From positions 1 through 48,634 of the forward strand of contig DATIGQ010000188.1 in assembly GCA_035454605.1 (NCBI GenBank): a stretch of 48,634 nt of DNA. Reading direction: 5' to 3'. The notes beneath the pieces were generated by a model that saw nothing but the letters and a program-made list of their open reading frames with translations, was not told where the DNA came from and searched no databases. This DNA comes from Terriglobales bacterium. GTDB lineage: Bacteria; Acidobacteriota; Terriglobia; Terriglobales; Acidobacteriaceae. Below are positions 40,936 to 47,924 of the stretch, piece by piece; position 1 is the first letter of the stretch; every line of letters begins with the position of its first letter. The position numbers and the translations under genes are program-made.

Positions 40936-41937
40936 ATGACATTACGCAAGATGGCAGCGGCGCTGGCCAGCCTGCTGCTCCTGGTGCCTCCCGCCGCGGC
41001 GGAGAGCGTCCTCATCGTGCTGAACAAGAGCGACCACGAGGCCGCGCTGGTGAATCCCTCGAGCTACGTCGTGCTTGCCAAGCTGCCCACCGGCCGCGGG
41101 CCCCACGAAGCCGCCGCCTCGCCCGACGGCCGCTACCTCTATGTATCCAACTACGGGAGCTTCGGCGTATTCCGCCAGGGCGAGCCACCGCGCAACGAGC
41201 CCGGCAACAGCATCACGGTGCTCGATCTCACCGAGCGCAAGGTCAAGGCCACCTACGATCTGGGCGAAAACCGCCAACCGCACGGCATCTGGGTGAGCCG
41301 CGACGGATCCCGCCTGTGGGTGACTTGTGAAGGCGCCCAGGCTGTGCTCGAACTGGAGGCCTCGACCGGGAAGATCCTCAAGTCATGGAAGACCAACCAA
41401 CAGGTCAGCCATATGGTGGTGCCCACGCCCGACGAACGGAAGCTGTACGTAGCCAACATTGGCTCGGGCAGCGTCACCGTGATCGATCGCGCTTCCGACA
41501 AGGTCGCCACCGTACCCACTGCCGCGGGCGCTGAAGGCATCGACGTGTCTCCCGATGGCCGCGAGGTCTGGGTGGCCAATCGTGGCGCCGGGAACATCGC
41601 CATCATCGACGTGGCCACCGACCGTGTGGTCGCCACCTTCTCCAGCGGCGGCGACTTGCCCATCCGTGTGAAGTTCACCCCCGATGGCCGCGAAGTCTGG
41701 GTGTCGAATGCGCGCTCGAACCGCATTGCCGTCTTCGACGCCAAAGCGCGGGAGCGCGTCGGTGAGGTCCTGGTAGGCGCCGTGCCGGTCGGGATTCTTA
41801 TCACGCCCGACGGCCGCCGCGCCTTCGTGGCCAACACCAACGCCAACCTGGTTTCGGTGATTGACGTCGCCGGGCGCAAAGTGCTCCAGACCTTCAGTAC
41901 CGGCAACGAACCCGACGGCATGGCGTGGGGGAAATAG
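40936..41937 (+). CDS. YVTN beta-propeller repeat protein, exported
   Basis: The protein has 333 residues with a signal peptide (MAAALASLLLLVPPAAAES). It is built from about seven ~40-residue YVTN/lactonase-like blades, each with a pattern such as SPDGREVWVANRGAGNIAIID, TPDGREVWVSNARSNRIAVFD and TPDGRRAFVANTNANLVSVID. Such propellers occur as periplasmic or surface proteins; many are annotated only by fold. A function cannot be deduced. The start at 40936 was chosen for the AAGGAG at 40923-40928, 7 nt upstream. It ends just before queF. Confidence 0.85.
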   Translation: MTLRKMAAALASLLLLVPPAAAESVLIVLNKSDHEAALVNPSSYVVLAKLPTGRGPHEAAASPDGRYLYVSNYGSFGVFRQGEPPRNEPGNSITVLDLTERKVKATYDLGENRQPHGIWVSRDGSRLWVTCEGAQAVLELEASTGKILKSWKTNQQVSHMVVPTPDERKLYVANIGSGSVTVIDRASDKVATVPTAAGAEGIDVSPDGREVWVANRGAGNIAIIDVATDRVVATFSSGGDLPIRVKFTPDGREVWVSNARSNRIAVFDAKARERVGEVLVGAVPVGILITPDGRRAFVANTNANLVSVIDVAGRKVLQTFSTGNEPDGMAWGK

Positions 41938-41939
41938 CC

Positions 41940-42344
41940 ATGCCGAAGACACCCCGCTACACTGCCGAGCACGCCAAGGCCGGCCTCGATGTCCGCATGC
42001 CGGAGATCGAGACCTGGCCCAACCAGTTCCCGTCCTACGAGATTGTGGTCGACATTCCGGAGTTCACCTCCGTCTGTCCCAAGACCGGCTTGCCGGACTT
42101 CGGCGTGCTCACCATCCGGTACGTTCCCGACCGCCGCTGCCTGGAGCTGAAATCGCTCAAGGAGTACCTGCTCTCCTACCGCAACCTGGGCATCTTCCAG
42201 GAGAACATCGTGAACCGCGTGCTGGAGGATGTAGTCCGAGCGGCGCGGCCCAAGTGGGCCGTGGTGCGCGGCGAATTCCGGCCGCGTGGCGGCATCGGCA
42301 CGGTGGTGGAAGCACGCTGGCCGCGCGGCCGCCACCGGGGCTGA
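41940..42344 (+). CDS. queF: NADPH-dependent 7-cyano-7-deazaguanine reductase (short type)
   Basis: The protein has 134 residues, the single-domain (unimodular) form. It reduces preQ0 to preQ1 in queuosine biosynthesis for tRNA. The nucleophile is Cys46 in EFTSVCPKTGLPDFG and the general acid is Asp53. The NADPH/substrate block LELKSLKEYLLSYRN (split from NLGIFQENIVNRVLEDV) is also present. The start ATG at 41940 lies 2 nt after the propeller stop and gives the usual N-terminus; GTG 41925 would overlap that gene. The other que genes are not here. Confidence 0.94.
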   Translation: MPKTPRYTAEHAKAGLDVRMPEIETWPNQFPSYEIVVDIPEFTSVCPKTGLPDFGVLTIRYVPDRRCLELKSLKEYLLSYRNLGIFQENIVNRVLEDVVRAARPKWAVVRGEFRPRGGIGTVVEARWPRGRHRG

Positions 42345-42358
42345 CTCTCGAACGCGCG

Positions 42359-42367
42359 TGTTATAGT
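42359..42367 (+). promoter_or_regulatory. Extended -10 promoter of the UMF1-type transporter gene
   Basis: TG-T-TATAGT (42359-42367) is an extended -10, which needs no strong -35. It ends 12 nt before the ATG at 42380, so the leader would be about 6 nt and there is no Shine-Dalgarno sequence. Confidence 0.5.
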
Positions 42368-42379
42368 CACTGACTTCGC

Positions 42380-43723
42380 ATGGCTTCGGAAGCTGCGACT
42401 CCCGCGCCGCGCAAGGATGACCCCCGCACCATCTTTGGATGGTGCATGTACGACTGGGCCAACAGCGCCTACATCACGACCGCCATCGGCCTGCTCCCCA
42501 TCTACTTCGCCAGTGTCGTGGTGGGACCGGACGGCCTCACCTTTCGCGGCACGCGCTATGAGGCGGATGCGCTTTGGGGCCTGCTGGTGGGAGCGACCGA
42601 CTTCGTCGCCTTCCTGTGCGCGCCGGTGCTGGGCTCGATTGCCGATTTCTCCGCCGCCAAGAAGCGCTTCCTGCTGTTCTTTGCCTATCTGGGCGCGCTG
42701 TTCACCGTGCTGCTGTACTTCACGCACACCGGCGATGTCTATCGCACCATGTTCTTCTTCTTTGTCGCCCAGATCGGATTCGTCAACGCCAACGTGGTCT
42801 ATGACGCATTCCTGCCGCAGATCGCGAGTGACGCGAAGCAGGACTGGGTCTCGGGCAAAGGTTATGCCTTTGGCTATGTGGGCGGCGGTTTGCAGTTCGG
42901 GATCGCACTGGCGCTGGTCGCCGGGCACGAGAAACTCGGCCTCTCGCAGGAGACTGCGGTGCGCATCGGGTTTGTGACCGCGGGATTGTGGTGGGCAGGA
43001 TTCACGGCGTTCACCGCCCGGCTGCTGCGCGAAGCCCCCGCCACCGCTCGGTTGCCGGAGCGATTCCGGAACTGGCCCGCAGTCGTCGCCTATCCTGCTC
43101 TGGGCATTTCGCGCACCTGGAAAACCACCATGAAGGTGCGCCGCTTCAAGCACCTGGTTCTCTTCCTGGTCGCGTTCATGCTTTACAACGACGGCATTCA
43201 GACCGTGATCAACCTGGCGACGACGTACGGCACCGTGGAGCTGAAACTTCCGGCGTGGAAGTTGATGCTCACGCTGCTGATCATCCAGGGGGTGGCCACG
43301 GTGGGCGCGCTGGTATTCAGCCGCCTGGCCGGACGCATCGGCACGCGCCACACCATCATGACCACACTCGTGCTCTGGACCGGGGTCGTGGTCTACGCCT
43401 ACTTCATCACCACCGCCACCGAGTTCTTCATCCTGGGAATGATCGTGGGTATCGTGCTCGGAGGTTCGCAGGCGCTCAGCCGGTCGTTCTACGCCTCGAT
43501 GGTTCCGGAATCGGCAAGCGCCGAATTCTTCGGGTTTTACACCGTTTTCTCCAAGTTTTCCTCGATCTGGGGACCGCTGGCCTTCGCGGTGGTGAAGCAG
43601 TGGCTGGGATCTTCGCGCCTGGCCATCCTGTCGCTCATTTTCTTCTTCCTGGTGGGCCTGGTACTGCTGCATTTTGTGAACGAGACGGAAGCCCGGCGGG
43701 CGCGGCTGGAGGGAGCTTTCTGA
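42380..43723 (+). CDS. MFS transporter, UMF1/Atg22-like family
   Basis: The protein has 447 residues and about 12 membrane helices. The N-terminus has the UMF1 signature WCMYDWANSAYITTAIGLLP, followed by PIYFASVVVG and LVGATDFVAFLCAPVLGSIADF, which is the loop 2-3 motif. FFVAQIGFVNANVVYDAFLPQI and KGYAFGYVGGGLQFGIAL are also characteristic. Bacterial members are annotated as MFS permeases of unknown substrate; the yeast relative exports amino acids from the vacuole. It overlaps the following glycosyltransferase gene (TGATG), hinting at a joint role. Confidence 0.88.
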   Translation: MASEAATPAPRKDDPRTIFGWCMYDWANSAYITTAIGLLPIYFASVVVGPDGLTFRGTRYEADALWGLLVGATDFVAFLCAPVLGSIADFSAAKKRFLLFFAYLGALFTVLLYFTHTGDVYRTMFFFFVAQIGFVNANVVYDAFLPQIASDAKQDWVSGKGYAFGYVGGGLQFGIALALVAGHEKLGLSQETAVRIGFVTAGLWWAGFTAFTARLLREAPATARLPERFRNWPAVVAYPALGISRTWKTTMKVRRFKHLVLFLVAFMLYNDGIQTVINLATTYGTVELKLPAWKLMLTLLIIQGVATVGALVFSRLAGRIGTRHTIMTTLVLWTGVVVYAYFITTATEFFILGMIVGIVLGGSQALSRSFYASMVPESASAEFFGFYTVFSKFSSIWGPLAFAVVKQWLGSSRLAILSLIFFFLVGLVLLHFVNETEARRARLEGAF

Positions 43724-44883
43724 TGGCGACCTTCCACTTGGTCCTGGGCTGGCTGCTGGGGCTGGTGTGGCTGCACCGGCTGCTCGACATCGGTCTGGGC
43801 ATGCGCCAGGTGGCCGACATCGCCCGGCCGGAGTGGGACCGACGGCCGGAGCCGGCGCCGCGCGTGACCATCATCGTGCCCGCGCGCAACGAGGAAGAGC
43901 ACGTGGAGACGGCTCTGGGATCTCTACTCGAGCTGGAGTACGAGAACTACGAGGTGATCGCCGTCAATGACCGCTCGACCGACGCCACCGGCGTAATCCT
44001 GGATCGTCTCGCGACTGCGTCCGCGGGCAGGCTGCGCACGCTGCACATCACCGCGCTGCCCCCCGGATGGCTGGGTAAGAACCATGCCATGTGGAAGGCC
44101 GCCGCCATGGCCACGGGTGACTGGCTCCTGTTCACCGACGCCGACGTGGTCTTTCGCCCGGATGCCCTCCGTCGCGCCATGGCCTACTCCCTCGCGGAGA
44201 AGGCGGATCACCTGGTCGTCTTCCCGGAGGTGCACCTGCACACAGTGGGGGAACGCATGATGACGGCATTCTTCATGTCGCTGTTCATCTTCGGACACCG
44301 GCCGTGGAAGGTGGCCGATCCCAGGACGCGTGACCACATGGGCGTGGGCGCCTTCAACCTGGTGCGCCGGAGCACGTATGACGCCATCGGGACGCACGAA
44401 GCGCTGCGCCTGGAAGTGATCGACGACATGAAGCTGGGCAAGCTCATCAAACAGGGTGGATTCGCGCAGCGGAATGTCATCGGCCCCGGCCTGATCTCGC
44501 TTCGCTGGGCGCATGGGGCCATGGGCGTGGTGCGTAACCTGACCAAGAACATGTTCGCCTTGATGCTGTTCCGATGGCCGCGGACGCTGGGCGCCGCTTT
44601 CCTGCTGCTGCTGCTGAACATCGGTCCTTTCGCGGGAGTGCCCTTGGCCACGGGCTGGAGCCGCCTGGGTTACGTGGTGGCGGTGGCTGCCATTGCCGCG
44701 CTCTACGCCCGTATGGCGCCGCCGCTGGGCGTCAACCCGCTCTACTTCCTGCTGCATCCCGTTGCCGGGCTGCTGTTTGCTTACACCCTGCTGCGCTCTG
44801 CCTTTCACGCCTGGCGGCACGGCGGCGTCATCTGGCGCGACACGAAGTATTCGCTGGACGAGTTGCGCCGCGGGTTGGTGTAG
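43723..44883 (+). CDS. Family 2 glycosyltransferase, membrane-anchored, HpnB-like
   Basis: The protein has 386 residues. The GT-A domain has VTIIVPARNEEEHVE near 48-62, VNDRSTDATG (Asp83 region), GWLGKNHAMWKAAAMA and the metal-binding FTDADVVFRPDA. An acceptor-side motif LEVIDDMKLGKLIKQGG follows. At least three C-terminal helices (LGAAFLLLLLNIGPFAGV, LGYVVAVAAIAALYA, LLHPVAGLLFAYTLL) anchor it. The GWLGK/FTDAD pattern resembles the hopene-associated HpnB and carotenoid CrtQ-type enzymes, so lipid-linked glycosylation is plausible; the substrate is unknown. The SD GGAGG is just upstream and the start overlaps the transporter stop. Confidence 0.85.
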   Translation: MATFHLVLGWLLGLVWLHRLLDIGLGMRQVADIARPEWDRRPEPAPRVTIIVPARNEEEHVETALGSLLELEYENYEVIAVNDRSTDATGVILDRLATASAGRLRTLHITALPPGWLGKNHAMWKAAAMATGDWLLFTDADVVFRPDALRRAMAYSLAEKADHLVVFPEVHLHTVGERMMTAFFMSLFIFGHRPWKVADPRTRDHMGVGAFNLVRRSTYDAIGTHEALRLEVIDDMKLGKLIKQGGFAQRNVIGPGLISLRWAHGAMGVVRNLTKNMFALMLFRWPRTLGAAFLLLLLNIGPFAGVPLATGWSRLGYVVAVAAIAALYARMAPPLGVNPLYFLLHPVAGLLFAYTLLRSAFHAWRHGGVIWRDTKYSLDELRRGLV

Positions 44884-44891
44884 CGGCTTCT

Positions 44892-45425
44892 CTATTGCGG
44901 GCGGTCGCTGGCTTGCGCATCGCCCTCGCCCGCGGGCGGCTTGTCAGGGGTGAGTTCCGTGCTGGTCCGCTGAGACTTGCTTTTGGTCTGCCGGGGCTGG
45001 GTGCTGCGGAACTGTCCGGCGCGGTAGCGCCCGTGGCGCGAGGCGTCGTAGGTGGAGGGCGGCGGAGGAAGTTTGGCGGCCTCGCCGCGAAGCTGCCGCG
45101 AGTCCTTCAGGATGATCTCCGCCCGGCCCTTGTAGCTCTTGATCCTCCCGAAGACCTCTACCTTCTTGCCCTGGAGTTGGCGCACGTCTCCCACCTTGCG
45201 CAGGTCGCGGGGAAACACCACCACCGTGAACGGACACTTGCTGTAGTCCTCACAAAAGTTGAGGAACCAGGTGCCGCTCTTGCCCTGGTTCACCTGGACT
45301 ACGGTGCCCTGCACGCAAGTTTCGTTGCCGATCTTGTCCGGCGCTTGCTCGATGGGAACGCACGCGCCAAGGGCCGGAGCCGCCAGGAAGGTGACGGCGA
45401 GAACCAATTGGAGGGCGAAGCGCAC
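44892..45425 (-). CDS. Exported protein with OB-fold-like domain, function unknown
   Basis: The protein has 177 residues. The signal peptide is LQLVLAVTFLAAPALG. Residues about 30-115 have an OB-fold pattern of five strands: CVQGTVVQVNQGKSGTWFLNF, FTVVVFP, LQGKKVEVFGRIKSYKG and AEIILKD, similar to the tRNA_anti/nucleic-acid-binding OB domain. Four Cys (ACVP, TCVQ, FCED, KCPF) may form disulfides. The last ~60 residues are basic, Ser/Gln/Pro-rich and disordered. It converges on the glycosyltransferase, 8 nt away. No partner is evident. Confidence 0.75.
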   Translation of the reverse strand: MRFALQLVLAVTFLAAPALGACVPIEQAPDKIGNETCVQGTVVQVNQGKSGTWFLNFCEDYSKCPFTVVVFPRDLRKVGDVRQLQGKKVEVFGRIKSYKGRAEIILKDSRQLRGEAAKLPPPPSTYDASRHGRYRAGQFRSTQPRQTKSKSQRTSTELTPDKPPAGEGDAQASDRPQ

Positions 45426-45593
45426 GGCGGCTCCTGGTCAAGACGAGGGGACCCAGGAAGAGTGTAGCCGAGTTTGCCGGCTCCGGCGTGCAGAAAACGC
45501 GGAGGAACGGAGGGAACCTGCGGAAGACGAGCAGAGCGTGGGAGTGCGCCGCGCGCAGCTGGCGGCATCCGCCGGCCGGCTGCGCGCAAGCGA

Positions 45594-45941
45594 TTACTTG
45601 GTGAAGGAGGCGATCGCCGTCGCTTCGTCGTCCTTGATATCAAAGACGGTGTACAGCTTGGTGATCTGCAGCAGATCGTGGACCTTCTTGGTGAGGTTGA
45701 GCAGCTTGAGCTCGCCCCCTCCATTGCGCACCGTGGTGTAGGCGCTGACCAGCTCGCCGATACCCGAGCTGTCGATATAAGTGACGTCGCCTAGGTTCAG
45801 CAGGATCTTCTTGCTGCCCTTGCTGAGCAGGTCGCGGATGGTATCGCGCAACACCACGCTGCCTTCGCCCAGCGTGATGCGACCGCTGAAGTCCACCACC
45901 GTGATGCCGTCCAACTGCCGCGTGCTGGCTTTCATGCTCAC
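45594..45941 (-). CDS. STAS-domain anti-sigma factor antagonist
   Basis: The protein has 115 residues, the size of SpoIIAA/RsbV. The phosphorylation motif is [11 protein letters not shown], with the usual target Ser at 58 or 59. The strands [13 protein letters not shown] and [10 protein letters not shown] and the C-terminal helix [14 protein letters not shown] complete the fold. It should bind the anti-sigma kinase encoded just upstream when unphosphorylated and free a sigma factor. The ATG overlaps the end of that gene by 4 nt. Confidence 0.92.
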   Translation of the reverse strand: MSMKASTRQLDGITVVDFSGRITLGEGSVVLRDTIRDLLSKGSKKILLNLGDVTYIDSSGIGELVSAYTTVRNGGGELKLLNLTKKVHDLLQITKLYTVFDIKDDEATAIASFTK

Positions 45942-46417
45942 TTGGATTCCTCCTTGCCTTCCCCCGGGCTAACCTGTTTGACCAGCGTGATCTCGGTCCC
46001 GGGGCTCAAGTCCCGGAAATTCACTTCATCCATGAATGCGCGCATCAAAAAAATCCCCCGGCCCGACGTCTTCAGCAGGTTCTCCGGCTTTAGGGGGTCG
46101 GGGATGTTGCTGGCATCCAATCCTTTGCCCTGGTCGGCCACCCGGATGGTCAGGCGGCCGCGGGTATTCTCATAAGACACCGTGACCTTCTTCTTGGGGT
46201 CGTACGCGTTGCCGTGCAACACCGCGTTGACCGTGGCTTCCCGCACCGCCATGGCGATGCGGTCGCAACTCTCGCCGTCGAACCCGGCCTTGGCGGCTAT
46301 CCTGGCCGCCGCCAACTCCGCCGTGTTCACGCTGTCGAGGGTCGAGTCTAGCGTGTAGGTGACGCGCTCGTCGGTCTTCTCCAGAATTGCCGCACCTGCC
46401 TTGTCTGGCGCCCGCAA
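45938..46417 (-). CDS. Anti-sigma regulatory factor, RsbW-type serine kinase
   Basis: The protein has 159 residues of the GHKL ATPase fold. The N box is [18 protein letters not shown] (Glu/Asn for Mg-ATP), G1 is [16 protein letters not shown] and G2 is [16 protein letters not shown]. It probably phosphorylates the STAS partner and sequesters a sigma factor. The start is TTG 46417, since no ATG is in frame before the conserved domain. It overlaps the STAS gene by 4 nt. The cognate sigma factor and PP2C phosphatase are not in the window. Confidence 0.9.
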   Translation of the reverse strand: MRAPDKAGAAILEKTDERVTYTLDSTLDSVNTAELAAARIAAKAGFDGESCDRIAMAVREATVNAVLHGNAYDPKKKVTVSYENTRGRLTIRVADQGKGLDASNIPDPLKPENLLKTSGRGIFLMRAFMDEVNFRDLSPGTEITLVKQVSPGEGKEESK

Positions 46418-46478
46418 CCGCCCATAGGCGCTCCAGCCTACCGCTCACCCGTACCCAGGGCTTGCACAGGAATCCGCT

Positions 46479-46508
46479 AGTTTGCCCTTCGGAACGGGAA
46501 GTTGTCAA
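46479..46508 (-). promoter_or_regulatory. Promoter of the anti-sigma/STAS pair
   Basis: A perfect TTGACA (46508-46503) lies 18 nt from a weak CAAACT (46484-46479) on the minus strand. The transcript would begin about 55 nt before the TTG start codon. Confidence 0.4.
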
Positions 46509-46585
46509 CGAATGGATGAGCCGCCGTTGCGGGAATCGGGCCCGTGCCTTTTTCGGCTCCTCCCGTTCCGGAGGCTCTGCGGCCC

Positions 46586-46602
46586 GTTACATTTCATGTA
46601 AC
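46586..46602. promoter_or_regulatory. Perfect inverted repeat GTTACAT-ttc-ATGTAAC
   Basis: A 7-bp perfect dyad with a 3-bp spacer lies 10 nt before the ATG at 46613. It overlaps a possible -10 (TACATT, 46588-46593). It fits a dimeric regulator's operator better than a terminator, because it lies upstream of a gene and lacks a T tract. Confidence 0.5.
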
Positions 46603-46612
46603 ATCGTGCCCG

Positions 46613-47854
46613 ATGGCACCTCTGGCGCTTTCGGAGATTCTCGGCGTGCCGGTGGAAGAACCCGCCGGCACCCTGCACGGACGTGTGCGCGAAGTGACCA
46701 TCTGCCCGCAGGAGGACCGGGCGCGCATCCACGGCCTGGTGGTGCGCACCTCCGAAGGCGACCGTTTGTTGCCGCGTGAAGGCATCGCGGCGGTCACGCC
46801 CCGACGCGTGCGCGCGGCCCTTCCTTCCGCCCAGTGGCCGGCGTTCGCTGAGAGCGAAGGCATGCTGCTGCTCGACCGCGACCTGCTCGACCAGCAGATC
46901 ATCGACGTGCATGGACGCAAGGTGGTGCGCGTGAATGACGTGGACCTGGAACAGAAGCCCTCGAACGGCGGGCTCGTACTGCGCATCTCGGAAGTGGACG
47001 TGGGCGCCCGTGGGGCGGTGCGCCGTCTGCTGCGAGGCGTGGTGCCGTCGCTTCTGGTGGAGCGACTGGTGGCGCGCATCCCGCCCCGCATCATCCCCTG
47101 GGACTTTGTGGATCTGATCGAGACCGATCCCGCCCGGCGCGTGAAGCTGAAGATCTCCCACGACCGCCTGGGCCGGCTCCACCCCGCCGACATCGCCGAT
47201 ATCGTCGAAGAGCTCTCTCCCGCCGAGCGCGAAGCCGTCTTCGAGACCCTGGACGAGGAAGTCGCCGCCGAGGCGCTCGAGGAGGTGCACCCCAAACTCC
47301 AGGTTTCCATCGTCGAGTCGCTGGACTCCGACCGGGCCGCCGACATCGTGGAGGAGATGGATCCGGACGCCGCCGCCAACCTGCTGAAAGACCTGCCCGA
47401 AGAGACCAGCGAAGTGATCCTCGAGGAGATGGCGCCCTATGAGCGCCAGGACGTCTCCGAGCTCCTGCAGTTCGAGGAAGACACGGCGGCCGGCCACATG
47501 ACCACCGAATTCGTGGCCATGCCGCGCACCGCCCGCGTCTATGACGCCATCGAGCTCCTGCGCCACTATGAGGGCGGCATCGAGACGCTGAGCGGCATCT
47601 ACGTGGTGGGACAGGCGAGGAAGCTGCTGGGCGTCGTCCCCCTGGCGCGCATGGTGCTGGCCCCACCCAACGCCCAGCTCGGCCAGTTGATGGTGGAACC
47701 GGTCGCGTGCCCGGCGGGCGCCAAGGAAAAGGAGATCTTCGAGCTGTTCGACAAGTACAACCTGCTCAGCCTGCCGGTCGTGGATAAGAGCGGCAGCCTT
47801 ACCGGCGTCATCACCGCCGACGACGTCATCACTCTCATGCGCGCCAAACTTTAG
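46613..47854 (+). CDS. Soluble PRC-barrel / MgtE_N / CBS-domain protein
   Basis: The protein has 413 residues and no membrane segment. Two PRC-barrel-like regions cover about 1-65 and 75-150 (LLLDRDLLDQQIIDVHGRKV). An MgtE intracellular N domain lies at about 186-276, with repeats such as LHPADIADIVEELSPAER, AAEALEEVHPKLQ and RAADIVEEMDPDAAANLL. A CBS pair follows at about 293-413 (DTAAGHMTTEFVAMP, LMVEPVACPAGA, LPVVDKSGSLTGVITADDVI). In MgtE these domains sense cytosolic Mg2+; here the MgtE channel domain is absent. An Nramp-family transporter gene starts 70 nt downstream. The ATG at 46613 was chosen because the dyad lies just before it. Confidence 0.88.
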   Translation: MAPLALSEILGVPVEEPAGTLHGRVREVTICPQEDRARIHGLVVRTSEGDRLLPREGIAAVTPRRVRAALPSAQWPAFAESEGMLLLDRDLLDQQIIDVHGRKVVRVNDVDLEQKPSNGGLVLRISEVDVGARGAVRRLLRGVVPSLLVERLVARIPPRIIPWDFVDLIETDPARRVKLKISHDRLGRLHPADIADIVEELSPAEREAVFETLDEEVAAEALEEVHPKLQVSIVESLDSDRAADIVEEMDPDAAANLLKDLPEETSEVILEEMAPYERQDVSELLQFEEDTAAGHMTTEFVAMPRTARVYDAIELLRHYEGGIETLSGIYVVGQARKLLGVVPLARMVLAPPNAQLGQLMVEPVACPAGAKEKEIFELFDKYNLLSLPVVDKSGSLTGVITADDVITLMRAKL

Positions 47855-47924
47855 CGCGCTTTCTTGTGGCCTCTTCTCCCCGCCGCGTTTATTCTGTGAC
47901 TTCTCTTGAGTAACGGAAGCTCCA

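Noticed and set aside
42176-43672. 498-residue minus-strand frame opposite queF and the UMF1 transporter
   Set aside because: Antisense to a clear 12-helix transporter; composition is His/Gln/Arg-rich as in other shadow frames.
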